Notes under the pieces: generated by a model
The model's input: the letters and a program-made list of their open reading frames with translations, nothing else
Told to the model about the DNA's origin: nothing
Database searches by the model: none
Source of the DNA: Polystyrenella longa
Lineage (GTDB): Bacteria > Planctomycetota > Planctomycetia > Planctomycetales > Planctomycetaceae
Reading direction: 5' to 3'
DNA: 64,000 bases
Assembly: GCF_007750395.1 (NCBI RefSeq)
Contig: NZ_CP036281.1
Coordinates: 95,211 to 159,210 of the forward strand
Part shown: positions 1-8,707 of the stretch, piece after piece
Layout of the letters: every line of letters begins with the position of its first letter
Position numbering within the stretch: the first letter of the stretch is position 1
Made by a program: the position numbers and the translations under genes

Positions 1-2379
1 CGAATCAGTGAAGTTGGCATGGCCATCATTGAAATATATTCGATTTCCATGCGTGCTGTCGTTGGTAGTAACCACAGCGTCGAGATCGCCGTCACCGTCC
101 AAGTCCCCCAATCGGACAGTGCGGCTGATTTCATTAGAAAGGTTTTGACCTCCGTCAGTAAATTGTCCACTGCCATCATTTAGCCAGACGGCATCGGGAA
201 AAGACCGCGATGAACCCCGCGCAATGATAATATCGAGATCTTCATCTCCGTCCAGGTCGCCGACAGCGACGCCGGCCCCCGAAGGTATCCGCTGAGAGCT
301 CTCCGTGAACGTGCCATCGCCGTTATTGAACCAAATACGGCTCCACTCACTTATGTTGGCAAAAATAATATCTAGATCACCATCATTATCGAGGTCAGCG
401 AGTTCCACGTCTCGGGTGCTGTCATCGCTCAGCTCTTGGGCACTGTTGATAAAAAACCCTGGAGCGGGTGCAGAAGTGAGAACTACGAAATCGTTATGTG
501 TCGCACGGTTATTGGAAAGATCAGGATCGGCTCTGCTTGCGGAACTGACCGTCGCGAGATTCGTAATGATATCACGAACGCTTTGTTTGATTGTCCCCGT
601 GAGGGTATAGGTGATTGTGGCCCCGACGGGCAATTCGACTATCTCATTCAGCGGACTGTTTCCGGAGTCCGATCCCGTTGCCCCTCCACTAAGAACCGCA
701 GTCCAGGAGATATTGGTCATGAAAGCAGCGACGTTATTCTGAATGAGTGCATCAGTTACGTCGTCACCACTTTCGTTACTAACAGTGATCGTATAGGAAT
801 GCTGCGCCCCTTGTTCTACGGTGGCCTCGTGGGCAACGTTAGTGATGGCGAGATCCGATTCAGTCTCCAACTTCTGACTGAGTTTCAAGATATAGCCATC
901 CTGATCACCGAAACTTTCTCTTGAAGTCGTTCCAACACCAGGATCGAAATCGGGAGAATTTTGAAAAGGACCGACGACGAATATGTTCTTATTTTGATCT
1001 ACAACAATTCTTCGAGTAAATGTATATCCGTCGTCGCCATAATTCACTGATTGTTTATAAGTGCCGTCGTCATTCAAGATCAGGACATAACTGTTTGCAG
1101 TGTCAGATAGATTAATGACTCCAGATCCAGGATCGAGATCCGTGCCTTGAGATGCGTTAGCTGCAATATAGATAATACCTGTATGGTCGACCTCTAAGCC
1201 GGTAGCATGATCGGCTCGGTCTGAGCCATATGTTTGGGACCAGATGTGGTTTCCACTGGCATTCAATTTAAGCACAAATATATCGGTTCCGCCGAGTGAA
1301 GTACTGTTGCTCGTACCTGCCCCGGGATCAAAATCGACAGTTCCTTCAAACTTTCCAAGAAGGACGACATTACCGGAAGAGTCGACCTCTATTCCAATGA
1401 CCTCTTCTGATGAGGTCGTTCCTAAGGTTCGAGTCCAAACGAATTCGCCATTATTGTTCAGCTTGTTTATAAAGACATCTCTCCCACCGTTACTCGATAA
1501 ATCGAATGTGCCCGTTCCGGGATCGAAGTCTGCTGTGCCTTCGAAAAATCCAGTTGTGAATACATTTCCAAAGCTGTCAATGGCGATGCCTTCACCCTCG
1601 TCACGCCCGCTACCTCCCAACGTCTTTCCCCATTGGAATTGGCCTTGGCTGTCGAGTTTGATCACATAGGCATCACTGCCTCCAAAGCCAGTCAAGCTGT
1701 AGGGAATACTTCCGTAGTTGAATGTTAGAGGGCCACTGTCTCCATCGAAGCGACCAGTCACATAGATGTTACTGGCACTATCCACTGTGAGATCATAACT
1801 TTGTTCATAACTCGAACTTCCAAGTGTACGAACCCATTCGAATTGACCACTACTGTCCAACTTGAGGATGTAAGTGTCTACGCCGTTGTTCGTACTTACG
1901 ATTTCATGAGTGTCCGGCCCTGGGGCAAAATCGACCGTCCCGCGAAAAGATCCAGTCAGGACAACACCATCATCTGGGGTGGCTTGCATTCCGGATACTG
2001 TTTCATACGAGGAACCTCCGAACGAACGGGACCATAAGCGGTCTCCCTCCTCGTTTAATTTGACAATGTAAACATCACTCAAGCCATTGCTGACGTGATT
2101 AACTTCCCCGGCGCTTGGATCCAGATCAGCTGATTCGAAAAAGTGGCCAGCAATGAAGCTGTTACCTGATGAATCTACTGCCACTTCGACTCCATCGTCA
2201 TTTTCGACTCCGCCAAAAGTCGCGACGAAATCAAATTCTGGTGCCGACAACAATGTTCGATCTTCGAGTTGATCAAACTGTTGCCATCCATAAAGGTGGC
2301 GATTAATGAGAGCGTTTTGTTGGCGGGTGTGACGTTTCTTGTTGCGCAGCAGGGACGTAAGCCAAGAGGTAATGATCAT
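1..2379 (-). CDS. Secreted beta-propeller / DUF11 / FG-GAP repeat protein (3' end beyond window)
   Basis: The minus-strand frame is open from an ATG at 2379 to the left edge (793 residues seen). Residues 38-45 read LEDRTLLS, the planctomycete N-terminal signature found on large exported proteins. Residues about 47-503 hold seven repeats of roughly 65 residues, each with a (F/L/Y)G(G/S)xxx(D/E) start, an (I/V)xVDSxGN strand and an xxDFDPG motif; this is the SBBP type and fits one seven-bladed propeller. Residues about 504-630 resemble a DUF11 domain (TYTITVSN-like, SNNRATH). From about 640 there are three FG-GAP/VCBS units with DLDxDGDLD calcium-binding loops. The likely place is the cell surface or outside; the role (adhesion, scaffold) is inference. 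The start has no clear ribosome site, so it could lie further upstream. Confidence 0.85.
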   Translation of the reverse strand, partial: MIITSWLTSLLRNKKRHTRQQNALINRHLYGWQQFDQLEDRTLLSAPEFDFVATFGGVENDDGVEVAVDSSGNSFIAGHFFESADLDPSAGEVNHVSNGLSDVYIVKLNEEGDRLWSRSFGGSSYETVSGMQATPDDGVVLTGSFRGTVDFAPGPDTHEIVSTNNGVDTYILKLDSSGQFEWVRTLGSSSYEQSYDLTVDSASNIYVTGRFDGDSGPLTFNYGSIPYSLTGFGGSDAYVIKLDSQGQFQWGKTLGGSGRDEGEGIAIDSFGNVFTTGFFEGTADFDPGTGTFDLSSNGGRDVFINKLNNNGEFVWTRTLGTTSSEEVIGIEVDSSGNVVLLGKFEGTVDFDPGAGTSNSTSLGGTDIFVLKLNASGNHIWSQTYGSDRADHATGLEVDHTGIIYIAANASQGTDLDPGSGVINLSDTANSYVLILNDDGTYKQSVNYGDDGYTFTRRIVVDQNKNIFVVGPFQNSPDFDPGVGTTSRESFGDQDGYILKLSQKLETESDLAITNVAHEATVEQGAQHSYTITVSNESGDDVTDALIQNNVAAFMTNISWTAVLSGGATGSDSGNSPLNEIVELPVGATITYTLTGTIKQSVRDIITNLATVSSASRADPDLSNNRATHNDFVVLTSAPAPGFFINSAQELSDDSTRDVELADLDNDGDLDIIFANISEWSRIWFNNGDGTFTESSQRIPSGAGVAVGDLDGDEDLDIIIARGSSRSFPDAVWLNDGSGQFTDGGQNLSNEISRTVRLGDLDGDGDLDAVVTTNDSTHGNRIYFNDGHANFTDS

Positions 2380-2596
2380 GGAGATGAAGCCGCCGAATTG
2401 CGAAGTGGGATCAGCGCCCGATGATGTCGTCCGACAGAACCCACGCCTGAGGTGAATGAAGCAGAATGGAGTAAATAGTCAGGATGTGGCGATTACACCA
2501 GAGGAGTGTTGGGAAGTCAACACTAGGTGATCCGGCAGCGGCCTGGAGTCCCAATCCATTAGTTGCGAAAATCGTTAACTGAATGAGTTTCACTGA

Positions 2597-2761
2597 GTTT
2601 TAATCACTGAATGGTTCGTCGTATATAATTCCTATCACAAAAAAACTGGCAGCGGACTCGGGCCCGATGGCCCTGGGTTGAAGCAACATGGATTTAAAGC
2701 AGAAAAGTTTAGAATAAACAAGTGGACCGGACGTGTTACAAGCGGTCCTGAAACCCTCTGA
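2597..2761 (+). pseudogene. Short open fragment, possible toxin/RHS remnant
   Basis: Between stops there is an open stretch of about 54 codons without a start codon, containing SGLGPDGPGLKQHGF and KFRINKWTGR. The composition is protein-like and differs from the noncoding DNA around it. It lies just before another toxin-like fragment in a different frame, so it may be part of a decayed polymorphic toxin. No family was recognised; the call rests only on look and context. Confidence 0.2.
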
Positions 2762-2819
2762 TGGGTGAAATACCGACCTTGTTTAAAAGGCTCTAAGAAA
2801 ACCACAAGCAGGTTTCAGG

Positions 2820-3002
2820 ATGGGTTCTAATGGAATGAGATCAGCAGATGGAAAGCTTCATTATCGGATTGAATCTGATCCCAGAAGTGTTGCACATATC
2901 AATGTTCAAGCGGGTAAAAGAATTGGACCACACTTTCTTTTCCCAGGAAATGAGAAAGCTATGAATAGCATTCTAGATCAGTTATTGTCGAATGTCAGAT
3001 AA
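2820..3002 (+). pseudogene. C-terminal fragment of a toxin-like protein
   Basis: A 60-codon ORF whose frame is open upstream only to a stop at 2784. It reads LHYRIESDP, then HINVQAGKRIGPHFLFPGN and a terminal helix. The HINVQ.GK..GPHF.FPG pattern resembles the last segment of C-terminal effector domains in polymorphic toxins, here without the delivery part. It sits 46 bases before an unknown small gene with a good ribosome site. I infer an orphan toxin end (a displaced cassette). It could also be a genuine small protein; no catalytic residues can be assigned. Confidence 0.4.
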
Positions 3003-3048
3003 CTAATCAGCGAGGATACTGTATTTTTTCAACTGGCGAGGAAACACT

Positions 3049-3531
3049 ATGTCAGACGGATTAAATGATGAAATCTTGCATGAGTTATCTTCCCCAATAG
3101 CAACAGGAGACATCTCGATTTTTGAGGAGGACTTAATTTATGATGCAATTAAAGATAATTTCCCAATCGGAATGGGCAGAATTGATTGGAGCAAAGTCAA
3201 GCAACACAAATACCTGAACTGTTCTTGCAACTGTGACTTTGACCATTCTTTGCCGAAAGAAATAGGCAATTTCTTCCTCACATTCTTCAGAGATTTTAAG
3301 ATAGACGAAAACAGTACTGTTTACGTTATGAATGACGATGCTTATTCGTTTGCATTCAGGATGCCCATTCGTATATTGATGAATGTATTGCATATTATAC
3401 TAAGCTATCCGCAACATACTTATATAATCCCTGAGGATTCACATTGGTGCTTCCAATACACATGGGAGCAAGATCTCTATTGTGGGTTTGCTCCGAAATA
3501 TTCGCAAGAAATGTTGGAACTAAAAGAATAA
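3049..3531 (+). CDS. Unknown 160-aa protein, possible immunity protein
   Basis: The ATG is preceded by GAGGAAACACT, a good ribosome site. The protein is acidic and rich in aromatics, with no signal peptide or membrane segment. A YLNCSCNCDFDH segment (three close cysteines) and a C-terminal HWCFQYTWEQDLYCGF stretch stand out. No family was recognised. It follows a toxin-end fragment in the same direction within 50 bases, the usual place of a cognate immunity gene, so immunity is an inference from position only. The AT-rich codon use differs from the housekeeping genes nearby and suggests transfer. Confidence 0.55.
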   Translation: MSDGLNDEILHELSSPIATGDISIFEEDLIYDAIKDNFPIGMGRIDWSKVKQHKYLNCSCNCDFDHSLPKEIGNFFLTFFRDFKIDENSTVYVMNDDAYSFAFRMPIRILMNVLHIILSYPQHTYIIPEDSHWCFQYTWEQDLYCGFAPKYSQEMLELKE

Positions 3532-3562
3532 AGGGATTCAATTCCAAGAACGGAACATTTTG

Positions 3563-3835
3563 ATGGAATTATCATTTACTACTCTAGTGCCAGTTTATAA
3601 AGCGTTGATTAATGGGGAAATGAATAGACAAGAAGCATCTGATTGGGCTATTAAATTAGATCAAGAATGGGATGAAGGTCTACATTCTGTTCCACCGACA
3701 GTCGATGTGCCGAGTCTGTCTGGTGCTATTAATATGTTAAGGGCTGCTGATTTCAAAGTTTCTCCAACGGAGTACTTCCATGCACCAGAAGAATTCCTTG
3801 ACTATTACAACGAACATGTAAAACCCAATACTTGA
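3563..3835 (+). CDS. Unknown 90-aa protein in toxin island
   Basis: Start taken at the ATG at 3563 (a TTG lies directly before it); GGA sits eight bases upstream. The sequence is short, acidic, without signal peptide, and predicted helical: MNRQEASDWAIKLDQEWDEG, then a loop with VPPTVDVPSLSGAI. It resembles small immunity-type or antitoxin-type proteins only in size, charge and place. It starts about 30 bases after the preceding unknown gene, so the two may be cotranscribed. Family not recognised. Confidence 0.5.
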   Translation: MELSFTTLVPVYKALINGEMNRQEASDWAIKLDQEWDEGLHSVPPTVDVPSLSGAINMLRAADFKVSPTEYFHAPEEFLDYYNEHVKPNT

Positions 3836-3945
3836 TGAAAATTGTTTCTGTCCAGAACCGGAATGAGGTGGATAAGACAATCCCAGCAGGAGAGAATTGC
3901 AAACGCTATAGTCAATTCAGGAGGATAACTCGTAGACTACTATAA

Positions 3946-4668
3946 CCAGCAGAATGGCTTACTCTCCAAGATGCCGAGACTGGCAGAACGATCCCCCTCT
4001 TCATCCCGGAACTGGGTATTGATGCAGACGCCGAAGTCTTAAATATTGAAGCTTGTCCAGAGATCCCATCAGGTCCCGGTCGGGTGGTGACCGCGACATT
4101 CCGGCACTCCGGCAAAAAAGTGCTAGACGTCAAGATCGCTTCCGAAGCAGCATCAATCGGTGCCACACCCAATCACCCCTTCTGGTCAGAAGACCGGCAG
4201 GAGTTTGTCCGAGCGGATGAACTGAACCTATACGAGAGGGTGCGAACGTTAACCGGCGTCTCGATCGTTGAACAAATCCGCCTAAGACCCGGTTGGCATA
4301 TTGTTTACAACATAGAAGTTAAGGGGGAACATGTTTATCATGTGGGTGCGGGCGGGGTGCTTGTGCATAATGCGGTCGAAGATTGCAGTAAGTATGCCAA
4401 GAGAATGTATAGAAGCAAAGGTGGAAAAGTTCTACGTCTTCGTCCGAATTCTAAAAGAGGTGGCGTATTGGGCCAGTTACCCAATGATGATCGGCACCTT
4501 TTGTATCATCATGATATTCACCTGAGGGACGGGCAGGTCAACACTTCTAATCGAACAGCGATGCCAATTCGTGAATGGTTCGAAGAATACAGAGAACTAA
4601 ACAATTTTGGGTCTCTGAATGAATTAAGAAGATGGTTAGATATTACCGATGTTACCCCGGGACAGTAG
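3946..4668 (+). CDS. 5'-truncated HINT domain with papain-fold-like toxin C-terminus
   Basis: The frame is open from just after a stop at 3943 to TAG/TAA near 4668, with no ATG before the HINT motifs; a GTG at 4084 is the first plausible start. HINT motifs are clear: GATPNHPFW, then a gap, then VYNIEVKGEHVYHVG and the terminal VLVHN. Such pretoxin HINT domains release the C-terminal effector by self-cleavage. The effector of about 95 residues begins DCSKYAKRMY, has a later YHHDIHLRDG and an MPIREWFEEY segment; a Cys at a helix start plus a His in a strand fits a papain-fold toxin, but this is inference. The N-terminal half of HINT and all delivery domains are missing, so it is an orphan cassette. 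A candidate immunity gene follows. Confidence 0.6.
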   Translation, partial: PAEWLTLQDAETGRTIPLFIPELGIDADAEVLNIEACPEIPSGPGRVVTATFRHSGKKVLDVKIASEAASIGATPNHPFWSEDRQEFVRADELNLYERVRTLTGVSIVEQIRLRPGWHIVYNIEVKGEHVYHVGAGGVLVHNAVEDCSKYAKRMYRSKGGKVLRLRPNSKRGGVLGQLPNDDRHLLYHHDIHLRDGQVNTSNRTAMPIREWFEEYRELNNFGSLNELRRWLDITDVTPGQ

Positions 4669-4777
4669 AAAGCTCAGTTTGAAATCTACCCTGAAACCCT
4701 GTTGTGGCTCTTTAAGACCCTTGGACTATTAGAGAGTATCAGGATAGCTTATAGTATTCTGATATTATGGTTGACTT

Positions 4778-5158
4778 ATGAAAACGGCTTCGGAGATATT
4801 GGTCCATCTAAATACAACGATGGAGCGAATGATTCAGAAACCTTGGATGTTCACGGGAAATGCCCAGGAGTTTGAGATACTTTGCAGAGAGTACGATAAT
4901 ATCATACTATTCATACTAGATGCAAATAATCTATATAAGTCATATGGGTCCGGTTCTTTATATCAGGGATATCTAGCCAAATATCATGACTTTGGTTCCG
5001 GTGCTTTTATAGAAACGTATCTCAACGATCTCATCGAAAGTGGTAAAGAGAGGCCCTCTGAGAGGGAACTCTTTGAAATGTTTTCAGATCACTGGAGAGC
5101 CTATCTCCTATGGAGAAATACTGAGCTCAGAAAACACGACATATCGATGCCACAATAA
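4778..5158 (+). CDS. Candidate immunity protein of the HINT toxin cassette
   Basis: A 126-residue soluble acidic protein, mostly helical by eye (MKTASEILVHLNTTMERM, later PSERELFEMFSDHWRAYLLW). No signal peptide or membrane span. It begins 110 bases after the HINT-toxin ORF on the same strand and shares its AT-rich composition. This is the standard toxin-immunity order, so cognate immunity is inferred. No family was recognised. An alternative is an unrelated accessory gene carried by the island. Confidence 0.5.
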   Translation: MKTASEILVHLNTTMERMIQKPWMFTGNAQEFEILCREYDNIILFILDANNLYKSYGSGSLYQGYLAKYHDFGSGAFIETYLNDLIESGKERPSERELFEMFSDHWRAYLLWRNTELRKHDISMPQ

Positions 5159-5566
5159 CCCAAAACTTCCAATCAGATTAATAGTGTACTGTCGCTAACA
5201 GATGGGAACTTATTCAATGGGCCGTAGCCGGTAGAATAAGCAGGTTCTGCTTCATTTCTGCCGGAATGATAAGGTCCTGTATTTGCGAGACAGTACAATA
5301 GGTGTTCTTCAAGTAGATAGCTATTGGGATGATGACATCCTACGAACCTTTTTTCTTTATGGTCGCTCAGAGCCATTTAAATAATTACACCATTGATTAG
5401 AGGAATTCTTGAATTTCTTTGGTAGATTGTTCTGTTCTGTTCATAATGACAAATTTGAACTTACAGAGTACTTCATAATAACATTGTGGAGAATAAAGAA
5501 TGATTTTTCTTTGCGGAGTGTACGAGATAAGCGAAGGTGGCGAGTATAGAAGTTACGATGACCTAA
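5159..5566. other. AT-rich spacer without a supportable gene
   Basis: About 400 bases between the candidate immunity gene and the IS remnant. A 67-codon minus-strand ORF (5173-5376) has no ribosome site or recognisable motif and was not called. No hairpin or repeat stood out. Confidence 0.4.
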
Positions 5567-6151
5567 CAGCCCGTTGAAATTCTCCCTACGCGCCGGAATT
5601 CTCAATTGATATCTTTTCTCCCACCGAATTCAATCGCAATGGTTAACGGAGGAACGACATGTCACTTGGAAAACGCAAGCACGAACGGCAGGAATCACTC
5701 TGGGTCGAAACACGCAAGCTGACGTCGCCCGGGCGGTAACCAATAACCGGCAACGTATGAGACGCCGTAAAGGCAAGCGATTGCAGCGGCAACGCAGCGA
5801 AAAGGTGGAACGGAGTTTCGCCCACACCTGCGAGACGGGCGGAGCCAGGCGAACCTGGTTACGCGGCATCGAGAAGATCAATAAACGCTATCTACTGCAG
5901 GCAGCGAGTCGAAACCTGGGGACCTTGATGCGGTCGCTGTTCGGAACAGGTAGTCCGCGGGGTCTGCAGGGGGCGATGGCGGGGTTGTTGGGGCTTTATA
6001 TAGCCATTATTAAGTGGCTTTGCGGTTTGCCCGGAGCTTCATCGCGGTTCAGATCGGTCCGGACCAACAATCGGCTGATAAAAACCGCCCATGAAAACCA
6101 CCGTCACTATTTACCGACAACCCAGCGGATAGTGATGTTTTCAACGGGCTG
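5567..6151 (+). mobile_element. Internally deleted IS1182-like element (585 bp)
   Basis: The ends are perfect 13-bp inverted repeats: CAGCCCGTTGAAA at 5567-5579 and its complement at 6139-6151. The element is flanked by CTAA on the left and CTAG on the right, a 3-of-4 match that may be a decayed target duplication. Inside are the start and the C-terminal part of a DDE transposase but not the catalytic middle. A complete element of this kind is usually well over 1 kb, so this is a deletion derivative that could move only with help from a full copy elsewhere. Confidence 0.8.
5659..6120 (+). pseudogene. Transposase remnant (N-terminus fused out of frame to C-terminus)
   Basis: An ATG at 5659 with GGAGG upstream reads MSLGKRKHERQESLWVETRK, the typical IS1182-family transposase beginning, and stops at 5737-5739. 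In another frame, from about 5715, comes NNRQRMRRRKGKRLQRQRSE, then KVERSFAHTCETGGARRTWL and RGIEKINKRYL, NLGTLMRSLFG: the C-terminal catalytic end with its conserved glutamate region (VERSFAH). The DDE middle is lost at a junction near 5710-5720. Not functional. Confidence 0.8.
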
Positions 6152-6180
6152 CTAGTGCCCTTTCTACTTCCTTCACTAAT

Positions 6181-6633
6181 TCAAGTTGTTTCTCGGTTAT
6201 TAGCAGCGGGAGAGGTATTGTTTTCGACCAGATAATAGAGATGCGGGCCAGGTTCCCACTTCGGCTTGATCGCTCCTCCCTTAGTTACTAACGAGTCGAT
6301 ATCAGTTTGTAGCTGCTCTTCAGTGAATTTCTTTTCATCGTTTTTATTTCTGGATTGAATATACAGCGAAAGTCTAAACGCATCAAATCCATCAATTCGT
6401 CCGTCGGGACCAAAATCAAAGTCGTAGATTTGATTCCCCACTTGCATGCGACAGCCGACCCCATGGAATGAAAACCGGATGCGTTTTGCCGGGCAATCAA
6501 TAATGGCTGAGCAGGGAATTCGATCTTCCTGATTGAGCCAAAGATCGTCGACACCATAATGGTCACATATGGCGTTAACGTTATCGCGAACTCCAGATAG
6601 GTAATGTTCGATGATGTCGAGCGTGGTTGTCAT
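6181..6633 (-). CDS. DUF6896-like protein
   Basis: A 150-residue protein with the segments FSFHGVGCRMQVG and YDFDFGPDGRIDGFDAFRLS. The FHGxGC ... DFDFG.dGR.dGFD pattern is what I know of DUF6896, a family of unknown function seen next to polymorphic toxins, so an immunity role is possible. It has no signal peptide. GAGAG lies before the ATG. It starts just beyond the right end of the IS remnant (its stop is 30 bases from it), at the edge of the accessory island. Confidence 0.6.
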   Translation of the reverse strand: MTTTLDIIEHYLSGVRDNVNAICDHYGVDDLWLNQEDRIPCSAIIDCPAKRIRFSFHGVGCRMQVGNQIYDFDFGPDGRIDGFDAFRLSLYIQSRNKNDEKKFTEEQLQTDIDSLVTKGGAIKPKWEPGPHLYYLVENNTSPAANNRETT

Positions 6634-6879
6634 AAAATACTCTCGACGAGAGTTGGCTAATCGGTTGGAAATGTAAATCTAGCTACTCAAGACAGGCTAG
6701 ATCGAAAGAAGGAGATGTAGGTGAGCACATTTCTCCTAATCAAGTAGATGCTAAGGTGTTATTCAATTCCGTTGTATCATCAATGAGGCAGCCCCCCCCC
6801 TCTTTTTTTGATGCCATTGATTCAATAAATTCTCTTCTAATTATATCACTAATTGTTTCGGAGAACGCCCTCCAACTCA
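6634..6879. other. Intergenic with homopolymer tracts
   Basis: About 250 bases between two minus-strand genes. It contains a run of eight C (near 6791) closely followed by a run of seven T, which is unusual here. No gene or hairpin was supported. Confidence 0.4.
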
Positions 6880-7287
6880 TCACGAATACATCTGCCCGCG
6901 GCCGGGTGGTTCGAAGGCATTTTGAATGTGGTCGATCTGTGGTTCTTTGGCTTCGTCTGGCCAGAGGATGGAGATGACGTCAAAGCGGGCTCGGTGATCG
7001 AGTAGCTGATTGGTTTTCAGGTACGACAGGCCGACGCGTGTGAGCTGAGATTGCTTGTGATATCCCACTGCTTCGTGGGGTTGGCCGGAGCGGGTTGTCT
7101 TGCGGGTTTTGACTTCGACGAAGACCAGCAGGGGGCCTGCTTCCGTTTGCTGACGGGCGATGATATCGATCTCGCCGAGGTTGTTAGACCAGTTGCGGGC
7201 GACGATCTGGTAACCCTGGCGGCGAAGATAACGGGCGGCGGCGCGTTCCCCTTTGTTGCCCAGTAGTTTTGCCAGCCAGCCTCGCAT
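6880..7287 (-). CDS. yraN: UPF0102 (YraN-type) nuclease-fold protein
   Basis: Start set at the ATG at 7287 because GGGGGA lies six bases upstream and the family begins just before the GxxGExxAxxxLxxxG motif; an upstream start at 7392 would run into the terminator region. The protein has GNKGERAAARYLRRQGY, then NWSNNLGEIDIIA and VFVEVKTRK: the (E)-GEID-(E)xK residues of the endonuclease-like (PD-(D/E)XK) fold. The length of 135 aa is normal with a short extra tail. The family's cellular role is not settled (DNA repair/competence suggested). It lies downstream of rplS but behind a terminator. Confidence 0.9.
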   Translation of the reverse strand: MRGWLAKLLGNKGERAAARYLRRQGYQIVARNWSNNLGEIDIIARQQTEAGPLLVFVEVKTRKTTRSGQPHEAVGYHKQSQLTRVGLSYLKTNQLLDHRARFDVISILWPDEAKEPQIDHIQNAFEPPGRGQMYS

Positions 7288-7330
7288 CGGAGTCCCCCTT
7301 GATGCATTCCAGTATAAACTGAGTGCGCAT

Positions 7331-7368
7331 AAAAAACACGAGGACATCGCGAAAGGGATGACCTCGTG
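7331..7368 (-). terminator. Rho-independent terminator after rplS
   Basis: On the minus strand a stem CACGAGG(T)CATC / GATG(T)CCTCGTG (arms 7362-7368 + 7357-7360 and 7345-7348 + 7337-7343) is followed by a run of six T (7336-7331). It would end the ribosomal-protein transcript before yraN. Confidence 0.75.
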
Positions 7369-7476
7369 GGGTGGAATAATCTGATTACTCAACTGGGGAA
7401 TTTAATTCGGTGCCATCGGAGACGGGGGCTCAAAGGGGCTGCCGAATAAATTCCGGGTTCAAAATCGAGTCGATGA

Positions 7477-7836
7477 TTACTCGTTTTTGGCGCGACGTTC
7501 GGCCAGGCGGGTAGCCTTACCTGTACGATCACGCAAGTAGAATAGTTTGGCGCGACGGACGACACCGTGGCGGACGATTTCCAGTTTGGCCACTTTGGGA
7601 GAGTGAACCGGGAAAGTACGTTCGACCCCTTCGCCAGCGACGATGCGTCGAACGGTGAAGGTTTCGCGGGTTCCGCCGCCACTGCTGGCAATGATCACAC
7701 CAGAGAAAATCTGGATGCGTTCTTTCTGGCCTTCCAGAATTCGCGTATGCACATTGACGTTGTCGCCGATCTCGAATTTCAGCGGTTCTTCCCGCAGACT
7801 ATCTTTCTCGACAAGTTTCAGAATTTCCTGGCTCAT
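7477..7836 (-). CDS. rplS: 50S ribosomal protein L19
   Basis: A 119-residue protein of normal L19 length. It begins MSQEILKLVEKDSLRE, has GDNVNVHTRILEGQKERIQ and the VRRIVAGEGVERTFP motif, and ends with the RRAKLFYLRDRTGKATRL signature. L19 sits at the 30S-50S interface. It follows trmD by 95 bases on the same strand, the classic trmD-rplS order, and is followed by a terminator. Confidence 0.97.
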   Translation of the reverse strand: MSQEILKLVEKDSLREEPLKFEIGDNVNVHTRILEGQKERIQIFSGVIIASSGGGTRETFTVRRIVAGEGVERTFPVHSPKVAKLEIVRHGVVRRAKLFYLRDRTGKATRLAERRAKNE

Positions 7837-7931
7837 GATTCCACCCTTAGCGAATAGGACTGAGTTTAATTTGGTTTGTAATTATCTTATTTAAAAACTG
7901 TTCGCCCCGTGAACGAGGTCGCATCTTTCGA

Positions 7932-8636
7932 TCAGGACTCGGGCAGTTCATCCTGCTGATCGAGGAGATCACTTCTTAATTCACGAGTACGAATCAGACT
8001 TTGTTCTTTGCGCCACCGTTCAATTTCCTGATGGTTCCCGCTCAACAGAACGTCTGGAACCGACATGCCCCGGAATTCCCGTGGGCGAGTGTACTGCGGA
8101 TGTTCGAGTAGTCCCTGGTGCGAAAAGGAATCGTACTTGGAACTGGTCTCGTCTCCGAGGACACCCGGAATTAATCGGATGACGGTATCGACGACCAGCA
8201 TTGCAGGGACTTCACCACCGTTGGCAATAAAGTCGCCTGCTGATATCTCCAGAGGTTTCAACCCCTCTCGAATGCGTTCGTCAAAACCTTCGTATCGTCC
8301 ACAGAGCATGACCAGTCGGTCGTACTCTGCCAGCTCTTCGACCAGATTCTGATCGAGTTGCCGTCCCTGGGGGGTCATCATGACCAATTGCCCCGGCTGC
8401 TCCCCTTCGTTCTGGACTGCTTCGACGCAGTCGTAAACAGGTTGACAGCCAATCAACATTCCCGGTCCACCACCGTAAGGTCGATCATCAACGGATTGAT
8501 GTTTATCGGTGGCCCATTGACGGAAGTCCCAAGTATTCACTTCCACCAAACCATTTTGTATGGCCAGCTTCAGTAAAGACTGTTGCAGGTATCCGTCAAA
8601 CAGACCGGGAAACAGGGTGAGAATATCAAATCGCAT
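7932..8636 (-). CDS. trmD: tRNA (guanine-N1-)-methyltransferase
   Basis: TrmD methylates G37 of tRNAs with S-adenosylmethionine and prevents frameshifting. The 234-residue sequence begins [15 protein letters not shown], has [24 protein letters not shown], and the knot segment [16 protein letters not shown] followed by RLIPGVLG; the catalytic-type Asp-Arg elements and GYE(G/D) SAM loop region are present. It lies between rpsP and rplS. The usual rimM gene is absent between rpsP and trmD (only about 70 bases). Confidence 0.97.
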   Translation of the reverse strand: MRFDILTLFPGLFDGYLQQSLLKLAIQNGLVEVNTWDFRQWATDKHQSVDDRPYGGGPGMLIGCQPVYDCVEAVQNEGEQPGQLVMMTPQGRQLDQNLVEELAEYDRLVMLCGRYEGFDERIREGLKPLEISAGDFIANGGEVPAMLVVDTVIRLIPGVLGDETSSKYDSFSHQGLLEHPQYTRPREFRGMSVPDVLLSGNHQEIERWRKEQSLIRTRELRSDLLDQQDELPES

Positions 8637-8707
8637 GGTTCATCCAGTTCGGGTTCACCTGGTGATACTGCCCACCCTCAATGACAGACTTTAGAAACAG
8701 AGCGAGA

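Noticed and set aside
305..2037. Plus-strand ORFs at 305, 436, 1244 and 1801
   Set aside because: They lie antisense inside the clear minus-strand repeat protein and show no family motif.
5173..5376. 67-codon minus ORF
   Set aside because: No ribosome site, no motif, AT-rich spacer.
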